This document shows positions 1 through 11,539 of a stretch of DNA of 64,000 bases, in pieces. The notes under the pieces are model-generated. The model did no database searches and had not been told where the DNA came from. It was given only the letters and a program-made list of their open reading frames with translations. The first letter of the stretch is position 1, and every line of letters starts with the position of its first letter. The DNA is taken from NCBI GenBank assembly GCA_021307315.1, contig JAJSPD010000013.1, positions 496,001-560,000 on the forward strand. The letters run 5' to 3'. This DNA is from Bisporella sp. PMI_857 (Eukaryota > Ascomycota > Leotiomycetes > Helotiales > Helotiaceae). Both the position numbers and the translations under genes were made by a program.

Positions 1-738
1 ATAGATCAGCTGTCATCCGCATACTTCGGGACTGGAAAATATGGATTTGGTTAGTTGTTCACTCCACTTGTATCCTATTGCTCTAACAAACGTAGCGCTG
101 TAATATACATGAGTGTGGCAACAGCGAGTTATTCTACGATTTTCTTTATCCCTAGCATATTGAATGAAATGGGATACTCCGCTAGTCAAGCCCAATTGCA
201 CACGATACCTGTTTATGGAGTATGTATTGTGGTAGCATACATGACGTCCTATCTTTCTGACCGCCTACGCCATCGATACGCATTCACTATGGTCGGTATC
301 CTGATATGTACAATAGGCTATAGCATGCTCCTCCGCCAAAATGGTCTAGACACTCAAGCCAAGTATTTAGCCATATTCTTCGTAACGTCAGGGCTGTACA
401 TGATGCAACCAATCACTATAGTATGGCTTGCCAACAATCTGAGGGGACACTACAAATGCGCCTTTGGCTCAGCAATTCAGATTGCTATTGGAAACTTGGG
501 AGGTATAATCGGTTCAAACATTTTCCTCCAGTCTGAGATCCCGACTTATCGAACTGGATATAGTGTCTCTTTGGGCGCCATGTGGTTTTCTGGTGTCTTG
601 TGTACGCTATTTTACTTGGGTTTGATGCGAGAGAATCGAAAGCGAACGCGTGGAGATAGAGACTGGCGTCTCAGGGGTCCAGCAGACGAGGTAGAAAATC
701 TGGGGGACGATCATCCAGACTTCAGATTCACTGGCTGA
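1..738 (+). CDS. MFS permease, Dal5/allantoate-permease type, 3' part
   Basis: This is the C-terminal part of a major facilitator permease of the anion:cation symporter (Dal5/Seo1/Tna1-like) group, located in the plasma membrane. The gene runs off the left edge. Splicing at 50..95 (GTTAGT donor, GCTCTAAC branch, GTAG acceptor) joins the edge exon, ending RDWKIWIC, to AVIYMSVATASYSTIFF, the usual wording before TM7 in this family. About six membrane segments follow, ending in a short charged tail (RENRKRTRGDRDW). An ORF call starting at 55 would begin with intron sequence, so I include the exon at 1..49. Its stop lies 33 nt from the stop of the convergent DUF2264 gene. The substrate cannot be told from sequence; the neighbourhood (DUF2264, GH88) suggests an acidic sugar. 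Confidence 0.85.
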
Positions 739-771
739 GATTATGACTGATCTTGTTTGAGCCGAACTTGC

Positions 772-2862
772 TCACGGGCTTACATGAAACCCCTCGACCT
801 GACTATCTCCTCCTGTCAAGGAGACCACCGGGATATCCTCCCATTTTTTCTTTATCTCGTCCATACTCATATTTACCATGTACCCTTTTGCTGCTACTGC
901 GAATATACCTGTAATCAGAATATATATTACGTTCTTGTCGCTCTTATCACTGTCGAGGTTGCTCTTTAGCATAGGAATCAGTGTTCTCTGGCAAATCAAG
1001 TTTGTGTTTGAGTCCGGCTTTAAGACAAACCCATGAGAGATTTTAGTGCTCCCAAGGTCCTTGATTCCGCTTACTCCCGCGCTAGACGTTACAAGGGCCG
1101 CTCCTTTAGTCTCTAGTTTGCCCTCTGCTGACAGTTGTTCTATATCCATGTCTCGCACATTCAGCCCATTAGCTTTCTGACGTCCGAAAATGGCGAAGCC
1201 ACCTTCCATGGCTTTTATTGGTTTTCCTGCTTTTGAAACTATTTTGTGTATTCTGACATGCCAGTCTGGCCACCTTTTGGTTGGCGGGATAAGTGTCGTT
1301 TCTACCACAATATCTTCAAACTTCCACGGTTTCCAGCTACTTTTTAAGACTTCAATGTTCTCCTTACTTCCAGCATTCCCGGCCGATAAACTCACAGCCT
1401 CAAATCTCGGGTCGATGCTCTTCCATCTCATTCTCCATGTCTCCCCTTCATCATTGCTGAGTGCAAGGGTACTATCTGGTGCTAGTTGCTGAATCAATGT
1501 TCCAGTTGGCACCGAGAATCCGAAGGAAGACGAGTAAGCGAATTTCCCATATTTCGCCTCCGTGGCTTTCAGCGGCCATGGACAAAATTGTCCGGAAGAA
1601 AGCAGGAAATGGTGATTTCCAGTATCGCATGTAATTTGCAATGGTGCTTTGATTGGTGCGACTTGCAGATTCAAATCGTCTGTATGTAAGGGGTGAGGCA
1701 GTTCCTCAGCTGCCCAGAATGAATGAGATGCTGGAAGTCCCATCGCAATTAGAGTCTTTAAACACCAGTATACCGATTGAGGAGAATTGTAGTCTTCGCA
1801 CATATAAGAATTCGGGTAGTGATATCCTATGCTCAGAGTACCATCACCGTTGAAGATACCAGGTTGTGCGGCCCACTGGCGGAGATGTCGCAAAAGTAGG
1901 CCTTTAATTACACCATACTTGTCAAGAGGTGCAGGTAGTGGTACTTCTGCAAATGCTACAATGGACCAAAAGGCACCCATCGCAAATCTGTACGTCAGAC
2001 TTCGTCCAAATGGTATAGAGGCGCCATTCTTATCAAAATATCTTATGAAGTCCAGAGCAAACATTCCAGCTCGCTTTCTATACTTCTCCGCCCTCTCGGG
2101 GTCAATATCAGATGCGAATCTCACGAATAACAACTGGCTGTACTGAATAGCAAAGCTGCCGGAGTAATAGTCTGCCTGCCTGCCGTCATCACTCCAAATC
2201 CCATCCGAATTCCATCCATTCATGCCCTTCATCTCAAACTTGTCAAGCACTTCAAAATCAGCTTGAATGCTTTCTTTCAGGTCCTCATATGGGACACCGC
2301 AAGTTTTAACGAGTGCAAGGTTAGTCAGGACGCGGAACCACAACCAATTCGTGGTCGGGATGCCTTTTCCATTGATCCCCTGCAGCCACCTCACAATATT
2401 CCTTCTCTGGCTTTCTACCTCCACCCTCCTCACCTCGTCTGTCCCCTCCCCCTCCTCCCAAGAGGGCCAGAACTTCTCTGGGGCAGCTAATAACGCAAAA
2501 CTTAAAATCTCCATCTCCACCATCCGCTGATCCGTATCCTGCACATCTCCCCAGTACTCTTCCTCCAATCCCGGAGTCGTCCCCGCCACCAGCCCTTTCG
2601 GAAATGTGAGAAGTTCTGGATCGGAATGATGGTCGCGATTAGCGGGGGAGAGGAGACAGCCCACAGCCCAGAGAGAGCGTGCGAACCCTTCTAGTTGGGC
2701 AGCCGTCTCGTCAAAATGGGTTCCTGTCTCAATGGGAACTTTTATACGGGCACCTTGGGGAGATTTGTAGGCATGAAGGGGGCGAAGGAGGGATTTGGAA
2801 GCAGTAATGAGGTCTGCATGGGTGAGGAACGGATTGTCTGAGAAGCCTGAGAGGGGAGGCAT
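772..2862 (-). CDS. DUF2264 family protein, 696 aa
   Basis: A single uninterrupted 696-codon frame. The start is supported by the typical N-terminus MPPLSGFSDNPFLTHADLI. The first ~400 residues match the DUF2264 pattern (WLWFRVLTNLAL, DGRQADYYSGSFAIQYSQLL, FGRSLTYRFAMGAFWS, YNSPQSVYWCLK), an alpha/alpha-barrel-like architecture. The C-terminal ~250 residues look like a beta-rich domain. No signal peptide is visible, so an intracellular place is likely. DUF2264 proteins are often found beside polysaccharide- and oligosaccharide-degrading enzymes, but I know of no firmly established reaction for fungal members. Its tail-to-tail arrangement with the permease to the left and its position near a GH88 hydrolase support a role in breakdown of an acidic glycan. 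The length is usual for the family and no key feature looks broken. Confidence 0.85.
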   Translation of the reverse strand: MPPLSGFSDNPFLTHADLITASKSLLRPLHAYKSPQGARIKVPIETGTHFDETAAQLEGFARSLWAVGCLLSPANRDHHSDPELLTFPKGLVAGTTPGLEEEYWGDVQDTDQRMVEMEILSFALLAAPEKFWPSWEEGEGTDEVRRVEVESQRRNIVRWLQGINGKGIPTTNWLWFRVLTNLALVKTCGVPYEDLKESIQADFEVLDKFEMKGMNGWNSDGIWSDDGRQADYYSGSFAIQYSQLLFVRFASDIDPERAEKYRKRAGMFALDFIRYFDKNGASIPFGRSLTYRFAMGAFWSIVAFAEVPLPAPLDKYGVIKGLLLRHLRQWAAQPGIFNGDGTLSIGYHYPNSYMCEDYNSPQSVYWCLKTLIAMGLPASHSFWAAEELPHPLHTDDLNLQVAPIKAPLQITCDTGNHHFLLSSGQFCPWPLKATEAKYGKFAYSSSFGFSVPTGTLIQQLAPDSTLALSNDEGETWRMRWKSIDPRFEAVSLSAGNAGSKENIEVLKSSWKPWKFEDIVVETTLIPPTKRWPDWHVRIHKIVSKAGKPIKAMEGGFAIFGRQKANGLNVRDMDIEQLSAEGKLETKGAALVTSSAGVSGIKDLGSTKISHGFVLKPDSNTNLICQRTLIPMLKSNLDSDKSDKNVIYILITGIFAVAAKGYMVNMSMDEIKKKWEDIPVVSLTGGDSQVEGFHVSP

Positions 2863-3503
2863 CTTGGGATTGGTGGGAATTTGGGGATCGTAGGGGTTGG
2901 GATTCAGTGACAGAGAACCTTAGAATGCATATGTGAGGTTAGGAGAATTCACTTGATAACATGTGTCGAGATATCTACTGCGGTTCAACAGAAGTCTGGT
3001 GTAGTGGGGTAGGCGGGAAAGATCTCGGGAAAGTTGAACCGTAGAGTGGGTAATGTATCTGTGCGCTTCTGCCAGAGGCTAGTGTTCAATTTATATTTAC
3101 AATAAGTCACGGAAGATGTGATTACTTTCAGGCCATCACAAATGTGTAAATTTTTTTCTATCAAAGTTTAGTGAAAGTATAATTATACCAGGCTATGGCT
3201 AACTAAGCCTAAACTCTAGCTTGGCAGCTGGTGCGTTACATAGCAAGCCTCTGTTTTGGAGCTAGTTATAGCATCTCAACAAAGCTGCTTAGCCTTGTGT
3301 CACTTCATTTTAAAAATTATTTAAGATTGCTAGGATTAACGCACTGCATCTCGACAATCTATACCTTTCCCAGAACCAGACAGCCCGTCCAGATTTCGCA
3401 TATCTTTAAAACCAAAACTTCCTAGAGAGAGACAGATCTGTCGTAATTGAGAAGTCTAACTGGCTAAAGCTCATATGCTGACTTGAATTCAGACGCGGAG
3501 AAA
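2863..3503. other. intergenic, upstream of DUF2264 gene
   Basis: This stretch carries the presumed promoter of the minus-strand DUF2264 gene and, at its right end, the region before a doubtful small ORF. It is AT-rich around 3100-3180. I see no RNA gene, repeat or further convincing coding sequence. Confidence 0.6.
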
Positions 3504-3848
3504 ATGGAAGGGAATAGCCAAGCAGAACTCTTCGATGGAGAGCCCAGCCCTTACGAGCGCCCGATGCGCACCTTCCGTGTATGCATCGATGGCCATGAGT
3601 TCGATATGAGCAGTGATATACCAGAACCCATAGTTGATATACTATTTCAGCTCTATTATGATGATGATGCTAAATACAAGGATATTCCCCAGGAATGCTT
3701 ACAGTATGAAGTGAAGCGTCATATATACAATGGAGTCGACCGCAAAGAGCACTCGAACAATAGAACGCAAGAACCGGAGGGCACGAAGCGGCAAATTGGC
3801 TCCGGAGAAGTTGGAGGAGATATGAAGGAACTACTCAACCAAAAATGA
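3504..3848 (+). CDS. small hypothetical acidic protein, 114 aa (doubtful)
   Basis: An ATG-initiated frame of 114 codons without introns. It encodes an acidic N-terminal half (MRTFRVCIDGHEFDMSS, LYYDDDAKYKDIPQECL) and a polar, probably disordered tail. I do not recognise a family. In its favour are the composition, which is not low-complexity, and its place in the gap between the DUF2264 and GH88 genes. Against it are its small size and lack of any known motif. No signal peptide or membrane segment is visible. Confidence 0.35.
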   Translation: MEGNSQAELFDGEPSPYERPMRTFRVCIDGHEFDMSSDIPEPIVDILFQLYYDDDAKYKDIPQECLQYEVKRHIYNGVDRKEHSNNRTQEPEGTKRQIGSGEVGGDMKELLNQK

Positions 3849-4432
3849 GATGCTATCCCTCATTCTAAATAGGAAATTATAATCAGTACCCAAAGACATG
3901 TGTCACGTGAGACAACTCTAAGGTGTTAAGTGATTCTTTCTCAAAATCATGCAACGTACGCCGACAGCGAACCGAGTATTCTGGTAAATGTTCAATTTAC
4001 AGCTCAGCTTGAAAAACTATAAATCAATGGGAATATATGATGACTTCTGATATATTTGTTCACCTGTGCTAAGAAAATAAACGAGACGAAAAGGAGGCTG
4101 TTCACCTGCTTCGGGGCTTCGGGAGGCTTCTGCAATGCCGTTGCTAATGCAGTGGTCGTAACGCAATCTAAGTCCCATGCACCCTTATAACATCATCGGA
4201 ACCTTATCCACATCACATATCTCATTTTCCTAGATCATAAAAAGCTGCATAGCACCCCACCCCTCCACGGAAGAATCCCCGGCCGAAATATACCCGATGG
4301 CCGAACCAAGAAAAGCAGATCAAGTGACGGCCATATATTTATTGACCTATGAAAGTTACACACAGGTGGAAAGGAAACATATCCATCTCTTCTATTGTAT
4401 TTTCTAGCATCACCTGACAACCTAGAAGAAAG
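3849..4432. other. intergenic, GH88 promoter region
   Basis: This is the presumed upstream region of the GH88 gene. I see no coding sequence, RNA gene or repeat that I can support. Confidence 0.6.
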
Positions 4433-5969
4433 ATGGAGGACAAAGACACCACATCCTCTGATGAGTCCTCGGCCACGAGCTTTACAACCGTTGAACCTCT
4501 AAGTCCTACCAAGGACGAGCTCATACTGGGAACAGAGATGGAGTTCTTAGAGCTTTATAGTGAGAACGTGATTGCCAAATTATGGAGGGTAGCCACGGCA
4601 AATGAGCAAACCGTAGAGCCCCTCTTCCATGTCTTACCATAAAATTCAGAACTAACAAACTATTGCAGAAGCCGCCGGAATCATACCCACACACGGTTCC
4701 CCAGACAGGACCATCAGCAGGAACTTATGAGTACCGCGAGGCAGATTTTTGGACCTGCGGCTTCTTTCCAGGCTCCCTCTATGCGCTCCTAGAACGTCTT
4801 GTTAAATATCCCAAATCGTTCCCCTTGCCTTCCCATCTCAGAGCCAATTTCCACCAGCAGCTCTTAAAGCAATGCAGATACTGGGACGGGCCGATCCGAG
4901 GCATGGCGGGCCGGACAGACACCCACGATATGGGATTCATCATTCAACCAGCGCTGAGGACGGACTGGGAGCTAAACGGGAACCGTGAGAGCTTAGGAAA
5001 GGTAGTAGAGGCAGCCCATGCGCTGGCGAGCCGGTACAATGAGCGGGTGAAGGCGATAAGGAGTTGGGACTCAGCGATAAATTACCGGTATAGTTTCACG
5101 GATATGAAAACGAACTTCCTGGTGATCATCGACAGCATGTGCAGTACGCCCCCCCTCGCGTCCGCCCGCCGTTCCCAAATGCGGAAATCTGACGTGAAGC
5201 AGATCTTGACTTACTCTGTTATGCGGGCTATCACACCGGCGATCAGAACTTGATTGATATTGCGACGACGCACGCGCACACCATCCTCACGCACGTTGTC
5301 CGCCCGGATAACTCGACATACCACCTCGTCAATTTCTCGCCCTCTACCGGCCTTCCTCTCCTCAAACTGACAAACCAGGGTTATGCCGATTCCTCGACGT
5401 GGTCGCGCGGGCAAGCATGGGCCATCCTCGGCTTCACGCAGATCTATTCCTGGACTAAGGACCCCGTGTTTCTGAATGCGGCGGTAGGGTTAGCAAAGTA
5501 CTTTCTGGGCAGGCTGGATGAGGTTGAGGGGCAGCACGAGTATCCCTACGTCCCTCTTTGGGATTTTGATGCGCCGGTGAAGGAGGAGGAAGGAGGGCCG
5601 CTGAGGGATACGTCCGCAGGGATGATCGCCGTGAATGGTCTGTTGATCCTGCACCAGATCCACGGCACCAGTCCTGTGCTGGATACGGCACCTTTGTTCT
5701 TCTTGGATGCGGCGCTCAGGATTCTCAAAGAGACTGTTGCGTTGAGCCTCTCGAAATCAAAGGCTGCATTCAAGAACGATAGCCAGCCGGGGAAGATCGA
5801 GGTTGTGGATGTGAATGGATCGGAGGAAACATTCGCGGCAATCTTGAGAAATGCGACAGCGAACTGGAACCCGGATGCGCATAAGCCGTATAAAGACCAC
5901 GGATTGGTGTATGGGGATTACTACTTCTTGGAGGCGGGGAATAAGCTTCTGAGAATGGGGCTAATATAG
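4433..5969 (+). CDS. GH88 unsaturated glucuronyl hydrolase, 473 aa
   Basis: Exons are 4433..4612, 4669..5143 and 5203..5969. The enzyme is a glycoside hydrolase family 88 member. This family removes the unsaturated (4-deoxy-L-threo-hex-4-enopyranuronosyl) residue left on oligosaccharides by polysaccharide lyases. Diagnostic stretches are READFWTCGFFPGSLYALLE near the N-terminus, GRTDTHDMGF (an Asp here is the expected catalytic region), IDSMCNLDLL created exactly by the second splice, and GYADSSTWSRGQAWAILGFT. No signal peptide is seen, so it is probably intracellular and acts on imported fragments. A 38-nt alternative first intron (donor at 4631) is possible, but the 56-nt intron at 4613..4668 gives a more family-like junction. 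The gene ends 124 nt before the end of the convergent regulator gene. Family assignment is firm; the natural substrate (rhamnogalacturonan-, heparinoid- or other glycan-derived) is open. Confidence 0.9.
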
Positions 5970-6093
5970 AATTTTCTGCATGGGTGTGATACCGTGAGTC
6001 TGGATGAAATATTGCTTGTATAAGTAACCTTAGAATAAATCTAGGCTCCTGTTCGTGGCGAATCTGGAAATGTTGATATTTATATTGACACAT

Positions 6094-8927
6094 TTACTCG
6101 TTATACACTTGGCCCCCGTTATAGCCTGCCCATGCAGACATATCTACAGAGAAATTCGTCCCATCCAACGTGATTATCCTATCCAACTCCATGAATTCGT
6201 TTCCCAGTAAAGTATGCGATATCGCTGTCAGCTCGTCCTCGCTCTGCTGATAGCCCTCATACGGCATTCCATTGAATGTGTGGGACAGAGAGGGATGTCG
6301 GTACATGGTAGGGCTCTGCAGTGGTCGACCCATGCCGAATGATGGACTTGCGGCCGTTACATGACTGCCTGGTGAGAATTGAGAAGTTCCTGGCCGTGAT
6401 ATTTCGTGGCTTGCTCGGATGTTCAGTGGCGGAGGACGGCTCTGAGAGCTGATCGAGGGGGTGCGCTGTTCCCGAGGAGTACCTGAATCGGTAGTCCGAG
6501 CAGAGGTTCGTGGGAGCTGTGACATTCCTTTGGCTTCGTATTTATCACCACTCATTTTATATCCCAACACTCTGGAACAGAATTCTGAATCATCCTTCGC
6601 GTCTTCATGGAGTTTAATTAGGTCTTGAGCGTATTTTGCCGCAAGATCAATCTCTCTTTCGTTAAATGATGGAGATTCCAAGGATACATCATGCTTTCCT
6701 TGCCAACGCCGAGACATTTCTTTCAGGCTTGAGACGAGATTGAAGAACTCTGGGGCAAGTGGGGTGTTCGTGAAACGCCAATGAACTAGAATGATTGTCA
6801 GTCTTGTCGAAGTTGATCAGGACAATGAAATCTACTGACTAAGTAAGAGTCTGGCAGCCACAAATGCACAGAACGCAAACTGTCCATTAACTATTCCTCC
6901 TATAGTATACTTGAGATACTTATGACTGATATTCGCAATCTCTACGGCAGCAAGCTGACAAGTCTCCGCACTACAGGAGCTAGGCAACCTAACGAGCTTC
7001 CAGTCTGCAGGGGGATAAGCAATGTGCTGATGCAGGAGAATCATAGAACAGTCATGGGTCAAATGAGCGAGAGTGAGGTTTGGGTCCATGTTGACATAAC
7101 TTGGTTCTCTGCTGATATTTGAGTCTTTCCACTTCTGAGGTAGGAACATCTTCCAGCTAAGAAATGTCAGGAAGTCCAAGAAGCTGATGAGGCAACTGCT
7201 ATATCTTACTGGACAAGCCTGAGATCCAGTTCCTTGAATCTGGTCAACCAGCTGCTTACTTCGCTCCTGCTTCTAAAATCGACTTTCTGCTGTAAGAAAA
7301 AGGTGGTGACCTGACTCAAAGATTCTGTGGCCTATCGCGATGTCAGAATGTCCTCAAATTTGCCACACACTAGAAACTCAGGGAAATGATCACTGCGCGT
7401 ATTGAGCAAAAACCCAAAGATTCACATACCTCTACACAATAAGCAAAAGCACCCAAGGTGGAAACATCAACTGGTCCAGCAGTTGTTGCTGATCCAGGGC
7501 TATTTTCTGGCCGGGACCGAGGTGAAGGATAATGGTCAGGTATATGGGCAATCGAATTTCCGATACGTCCTGCTGACTTGTCCCAAATCCCGAAGAATGG
7601 AGTGGTTACTGGCTCTTCTCGAGTCCAAAACCCACCATCGCATGGAAGGCGACGATTGACAAGATCAGATGTCAAGCTTGTATTCCACCTACGTCCTGAT
7701 AAGAATCTAACTGAGTTTTGAGTGGTGGACACTTACCCCGTTGTGATCGAACAAAATCTATCCAAGAGAAATATATTCCAAAAGACTCTTCTCCTCTCTT
7801 CTGCTTCGGTCCAATCCTCCGGGTCCTCCAAGAAGGACAACGGCTTCAATAAAGACTGCCTGGAGTCATCGTCATTCTCGACTGTCAGTTGAAGATACTC
7901 GACCGTTCGTGTTAGAGAGCCGATGAGAGACCAAGCTTTCGTGGACTCTCCACCTCCCAGCTATTATAGTAAGTACTTTGCCTTCGATAGTCTAATGAGA
8001 TCTTGAGCCTTACATTATCGAAAGCAACCATAGCTAATGCCTGCAGATTCTCGACTGACAAATCATCAAAGGCACTAAGAAGCACAATATTCTTGGAAGT
8101 TTTTGCAATTCGCTCCCCATGTTCCTTGGAGATAATACTAGGTGGTAGCAATCGAATGGTAATATAAGTCATGGCGTGCAAGACGACTGACAGTTTTTGC
8201 TTCTCGGCATCGTTTTCAAGCCTAGCTCGAAACCGACGTTCATGGAGGAACGGTATCCAGTGGTGAGCAGTTTTGAAATAGACGCTGATAACAGCATCCA
8301 AAACATGGCCTTGTGCCGGGGTCGAGCTGCTCATATGTCCAATGTCATGAGCGACCCCGTCCCTAGAATAGTCTGTTGAATTGTATTCTTCAAAAGACCG
8401 CTTTCTTTTCCTCGATAAATCTGTGGCTGCATGCTCAGGAGCAACCTCAGGATCATTGTTTCTTATGGAAGCAAGCATTGAAGATCCATTGGTGGCATGT
8501 TCATCAGAAGCTTCGCTCCGATCCTCAGGCCTGACACATTCAGAGGAGCAACAACGTCCTCGATGAACATGATACTGTGGCACCTCTCCTTCCGAGGAGT
8601 CAGAATTCAGAAGGAGGCGCTCAAGCACCTCTAATCAAACGATAAGCGAAGCCTTCTTCATCTACAAGCTATACTCACTGAGCCTTTGACTGAGCCGCTC
8701 GACTGCCCCACTCTTCAATCCGGGCTTCTGTTTCTTCCCAATATACAGACATGTTATTTCTTTTATGGTTGTTAAACTTCAACTGATTTAGGTTCGTTGG
8801 GAAACTAACCCAATCTCACACAATTCTGACATGTAGGCATATCCTTTGAGCATTTCATCTTCCTCCGCTTGCAGGAATCGCAAGCTGGCACGCCACTGTC
8901 TTCGATGGGTCCATTCGACGTCTCCAT
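6094..8927 (-). CDS. Zn2Cys6 transcription factor with Fungal_trans domain, 809 aa
   Basis: Eight exons in coding order: 8927..8810, 8759..8679, 8630..8014, 7960..7737, 7688..7430, 7331..7210, 7156..6840, 6785..6094. All junctions keep frame. Residues 16-43 form a complete C-x2-C-x6-C-x6-C-x2-C-x6-C zinc cluster; the sixth Cys lies in exon 2. A basic linker and coiled-coil-like heptads follow ([19 protein letters not shown], 48-66). A basic patch RKRKRSFEE near residue 140 may be a nuclear signal. The Fungal_trans regulatory domain starts near residue 178 and includes [20 protein letters not shown] and [20 protein letters not shown]. The C-terminal ~150 residues are polar and low in structure. 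It lies divergent from the Dal5-type permease across a 570-bp promoter and convergent with GH88, so it is a good candidate for the local pathway regulator. The inducer is unknown. Confidence 0.9.
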
Positions 8928-9497
8928 CTTGCTTTCGCCAAGGGTATCTCCGCCATGGGACAGATGAAACGCTATCGAAGGCCTCGATTGTGTTCGTTTC
9001 GTACCTGCGTTTGAATTGTGTAGAAGTTCATGATATCTGGGTAAATTATCGGCTCTCGGGGCAGTATAAATGCGGTACGAATCAGGCGTGTCCCTTCGAG
9101 CCTAAGAAGCCCGCTTAACTGGATTTGATGCTTCCCCGCGAATTTAATTGTTCCTCCGCAAAAACATAAGAATTACCCCTGTTCTGACTTCCCGAGGCTG
9201 TTCCTGGGCTGCTTCTCCAGGTTTTCCATCCTGCATTTGACCAATCTGGTCACCGCGGGAAATGGCTTTGCGTGGGTTATTTCTCGGCCGTGATATTTTC
9301 CGTAATGCCTTGATGATGGCCATTCTTGATCTTATCCCCACATTACTTTCCTATGATGGCTACGTTAGGTCGCTGTTGTATCGTCCCAGGCGTTGGGAAG
9401 AGTGGAGTAGAGAAGCATGTCTATTGTCATATGAGAATATTTAAGTCCTCCTTGCCTCCCATCAGTCGGACAACATCTGCTGCAGTTCATCCTCAAA
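8928..9497. promoter_or_regulatory. divergent promoter between regulator and permease
   Basis: A 570-bp region between the start codons of the minus-strand Zn2Cys6 regulator and the plus-strand permease. It contains CGG/CCG triplets, for example CTCGGCCG near 9283, of the kind bound by Zn2Cys6 proteins, but such triplets are common by chance. Co-regulation is an inference from the shared region. Confidence 0.4.
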
Positions 9498-11539
9498 ATG
9501 GCACCCACCACCACTGCAACCGAAGTGGTTGGGCGTGTTGACGCACCGACGACTGAAGACACCGCTCCCATGGTAAGCTCGACGACAAATGAGAAGCCAG
9601 TTCACTCTCTTGCGACGGCATGGATGTATATGCTCCACTGGTAAGTTTGTCATCTAATAAAATAGGGCGCATACTAAAGGTGGAATGTCTATAGGTATCC
9701 GAGCCATTATTCGAAAGAGGAGAAGAGACTTTTGATGCGACTCGATTGGTTCCTCCTGCCATTTTGCTCGATTATGTGTAAGCCAACCCAAGATATCTAG
9801 CTATATTCGGCCATGGTGCTAATTCAAACCAAGTCTTCTTGAAATGGCTGGATTCTTCTAACATTAACAATGCCTACGTCTCGGGTATGAAAGAAGACCT
9901 GAAATTGAACGGAAACGAGTACTCTCTTTTCCAGACATTCTACAATCTCGGGTATATCGTATTCCAAGTGCCATGCATGCTGTTCCTGTCAAGGCCTCAA
10001 TATGCTCGCATTTTCCTCCCAACAATGGAAGTGCTGTGGTCTATTCTCACATTCGCACAATGCAAGCTAAACGGCGCGGAGACAATTTATGGAACGAGAT
10101 TTTTGCTTGGTGTTCTAGAAACGCCAGTCGCATCGGGCTCCTTGTATATCCTCTCAAGCTGGTAAGTTTGCTTCTTAGAGAATAATTTCTGTTTCGAAAT
10201 ATTTCCGGAGTTGTTTACTTTAAGGGCATTCATGCAATGCTTGAGTATGTCTTTAGAGTATATAATGCCAAATACACTACCTTTTTTTCAAAAAATGTTA
10301 TTGGAAGAAAGATATTAACTCGGAGGTTTTCAAGGTATCGGCCAGATGAGCTTTTTAAGCGTGCCGGTGTCTGGTATATCTCTAACAATGCTGGAGTCAT
10401 GTTTGGCGGATATCTGCAAGCAGCAGCATACAACCACCTGAACGGTGTGCATGGGATGGCTGGCTGGAGATGGCTATTCATCATTGATGGGTGTATTAGT
10501 TTGCCGCTGGCAATCGCCGGATTCTTCATATTCCCTGGCCTGCCAGCAAGTCCGAAGCCGCTCTGGCTCAGCAAAGAGCAACATGAGCTCGCGAGACGCC
10601 GTATGGCTGATGAAGGAGTCGAAGTGAGCAAGCCCATCAGCAAAAAAATGCTCAAGAGAGTTTTCACTCGCTGGCACTTTTACCTCGCCGTATTTTGCTA
10701 TATCTTGTAAGTTGCCTCCAAGATGTGATGGATTTTAATTTTTTATTAAACAAATCTCCCCCCCCCCCATTTCTACCCGAAACTATGTTGAAGAAATTAA
10801 CGGTACCTATAGCTTCCTGTCCTCAAGCTATCCCACGGGCCAGATGGGACTCTGGCTGAAAGCACTAAGGAAGGAGGGCCACAGCTACTCCGTAGCGCAG
10901 ATCAATACCATTCCAACAGCTGTCTCTGCAGTATCAATGGTTTCTGCATTTGTGGCTACGTCGCTCTGCATGGTATATCCACTGTGGGCCATCTTCTCAA
11001 TCAACCAGTTCGTGACAGCATTTGCAGTCATTGTTCTTTTGGTTTGGAATGTACCCCTAAAACTGCACTGTGAGTAAATGGATACCTCTTTTGCAAAACA
11101 CATACTCATCAATCTGGAAGTTGTCGCGAACTTGCTCTTGGGATTCACAGCTGGGGTCACGCCTATCCTATTCCCCTGGGTTAATATCGTTATGAAAGAC
11201 GATAACGAGGCCAGAGCTTTCACGTCCGGAGCCATGCTTACTTTTGGGTTTGCTGTGTACTCGTTTTATCCAATTACAGTGTTTCCAGTGATTGAAGGTA
11301 AGTTATCGTAACCCTTGTGGCAGGAAGAGATGGAGCCATGCTGATAATATCATACAGCGCCACGATGGAAGAAAGGATACTCAGTCAATCTAGCTTTCGT
11401 GCTGGCGTGCTGGACACTCTTTTTGCTTGGCACATATTTGCACAGACGGGAGACTAAAAAGGCTGAGATGGAGAGGCTCTACAGGGATGAAGAGAAGCTG
11501 GGAGAGCCATCGAATCATGAGGAGACGATCAAGGAATAG
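9498..11539 (+). CDS. MFS permease, Dal5/allantoate-permease type, 513 aa
   Basis: Seven exons: 9498..9640, 9695..9777, 9834..10161, 10335..10706, 10813..11069, 11121..11297, 11358..11539; every junction keeps frame. The protein is a 12-TM plasma-membrane symporter of the anion:cation family. Visible hallmarks are [20 protein letters not shown] (TM1 region), [22 protein letters not shown], a [20 protein letters not shown] stretch after TM4, and [13 protein letters not shown]. The tail is hydrophilic and acidic. Intron 3 (173 nt) is longer than the others, and a smaller exon inside it cannot be excluded. It shares a promoter region with the Zn2Cys6 regulator, which suggests that it imports the inducer or substrate of the local pathway. 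Family members carry small carboxylates, vitamins or ureides, so the specificity is not readable. Confidence 0.9.

Noticed and set aside
4631..4668. Alternative 38-nt first intron of the GH88 gene
   Set aside because: It is in frame, but too short for a typical fungal intron, has a poor donor (GTCTTA), and gives a less family-like junction than the 56-nt intron from 4613.
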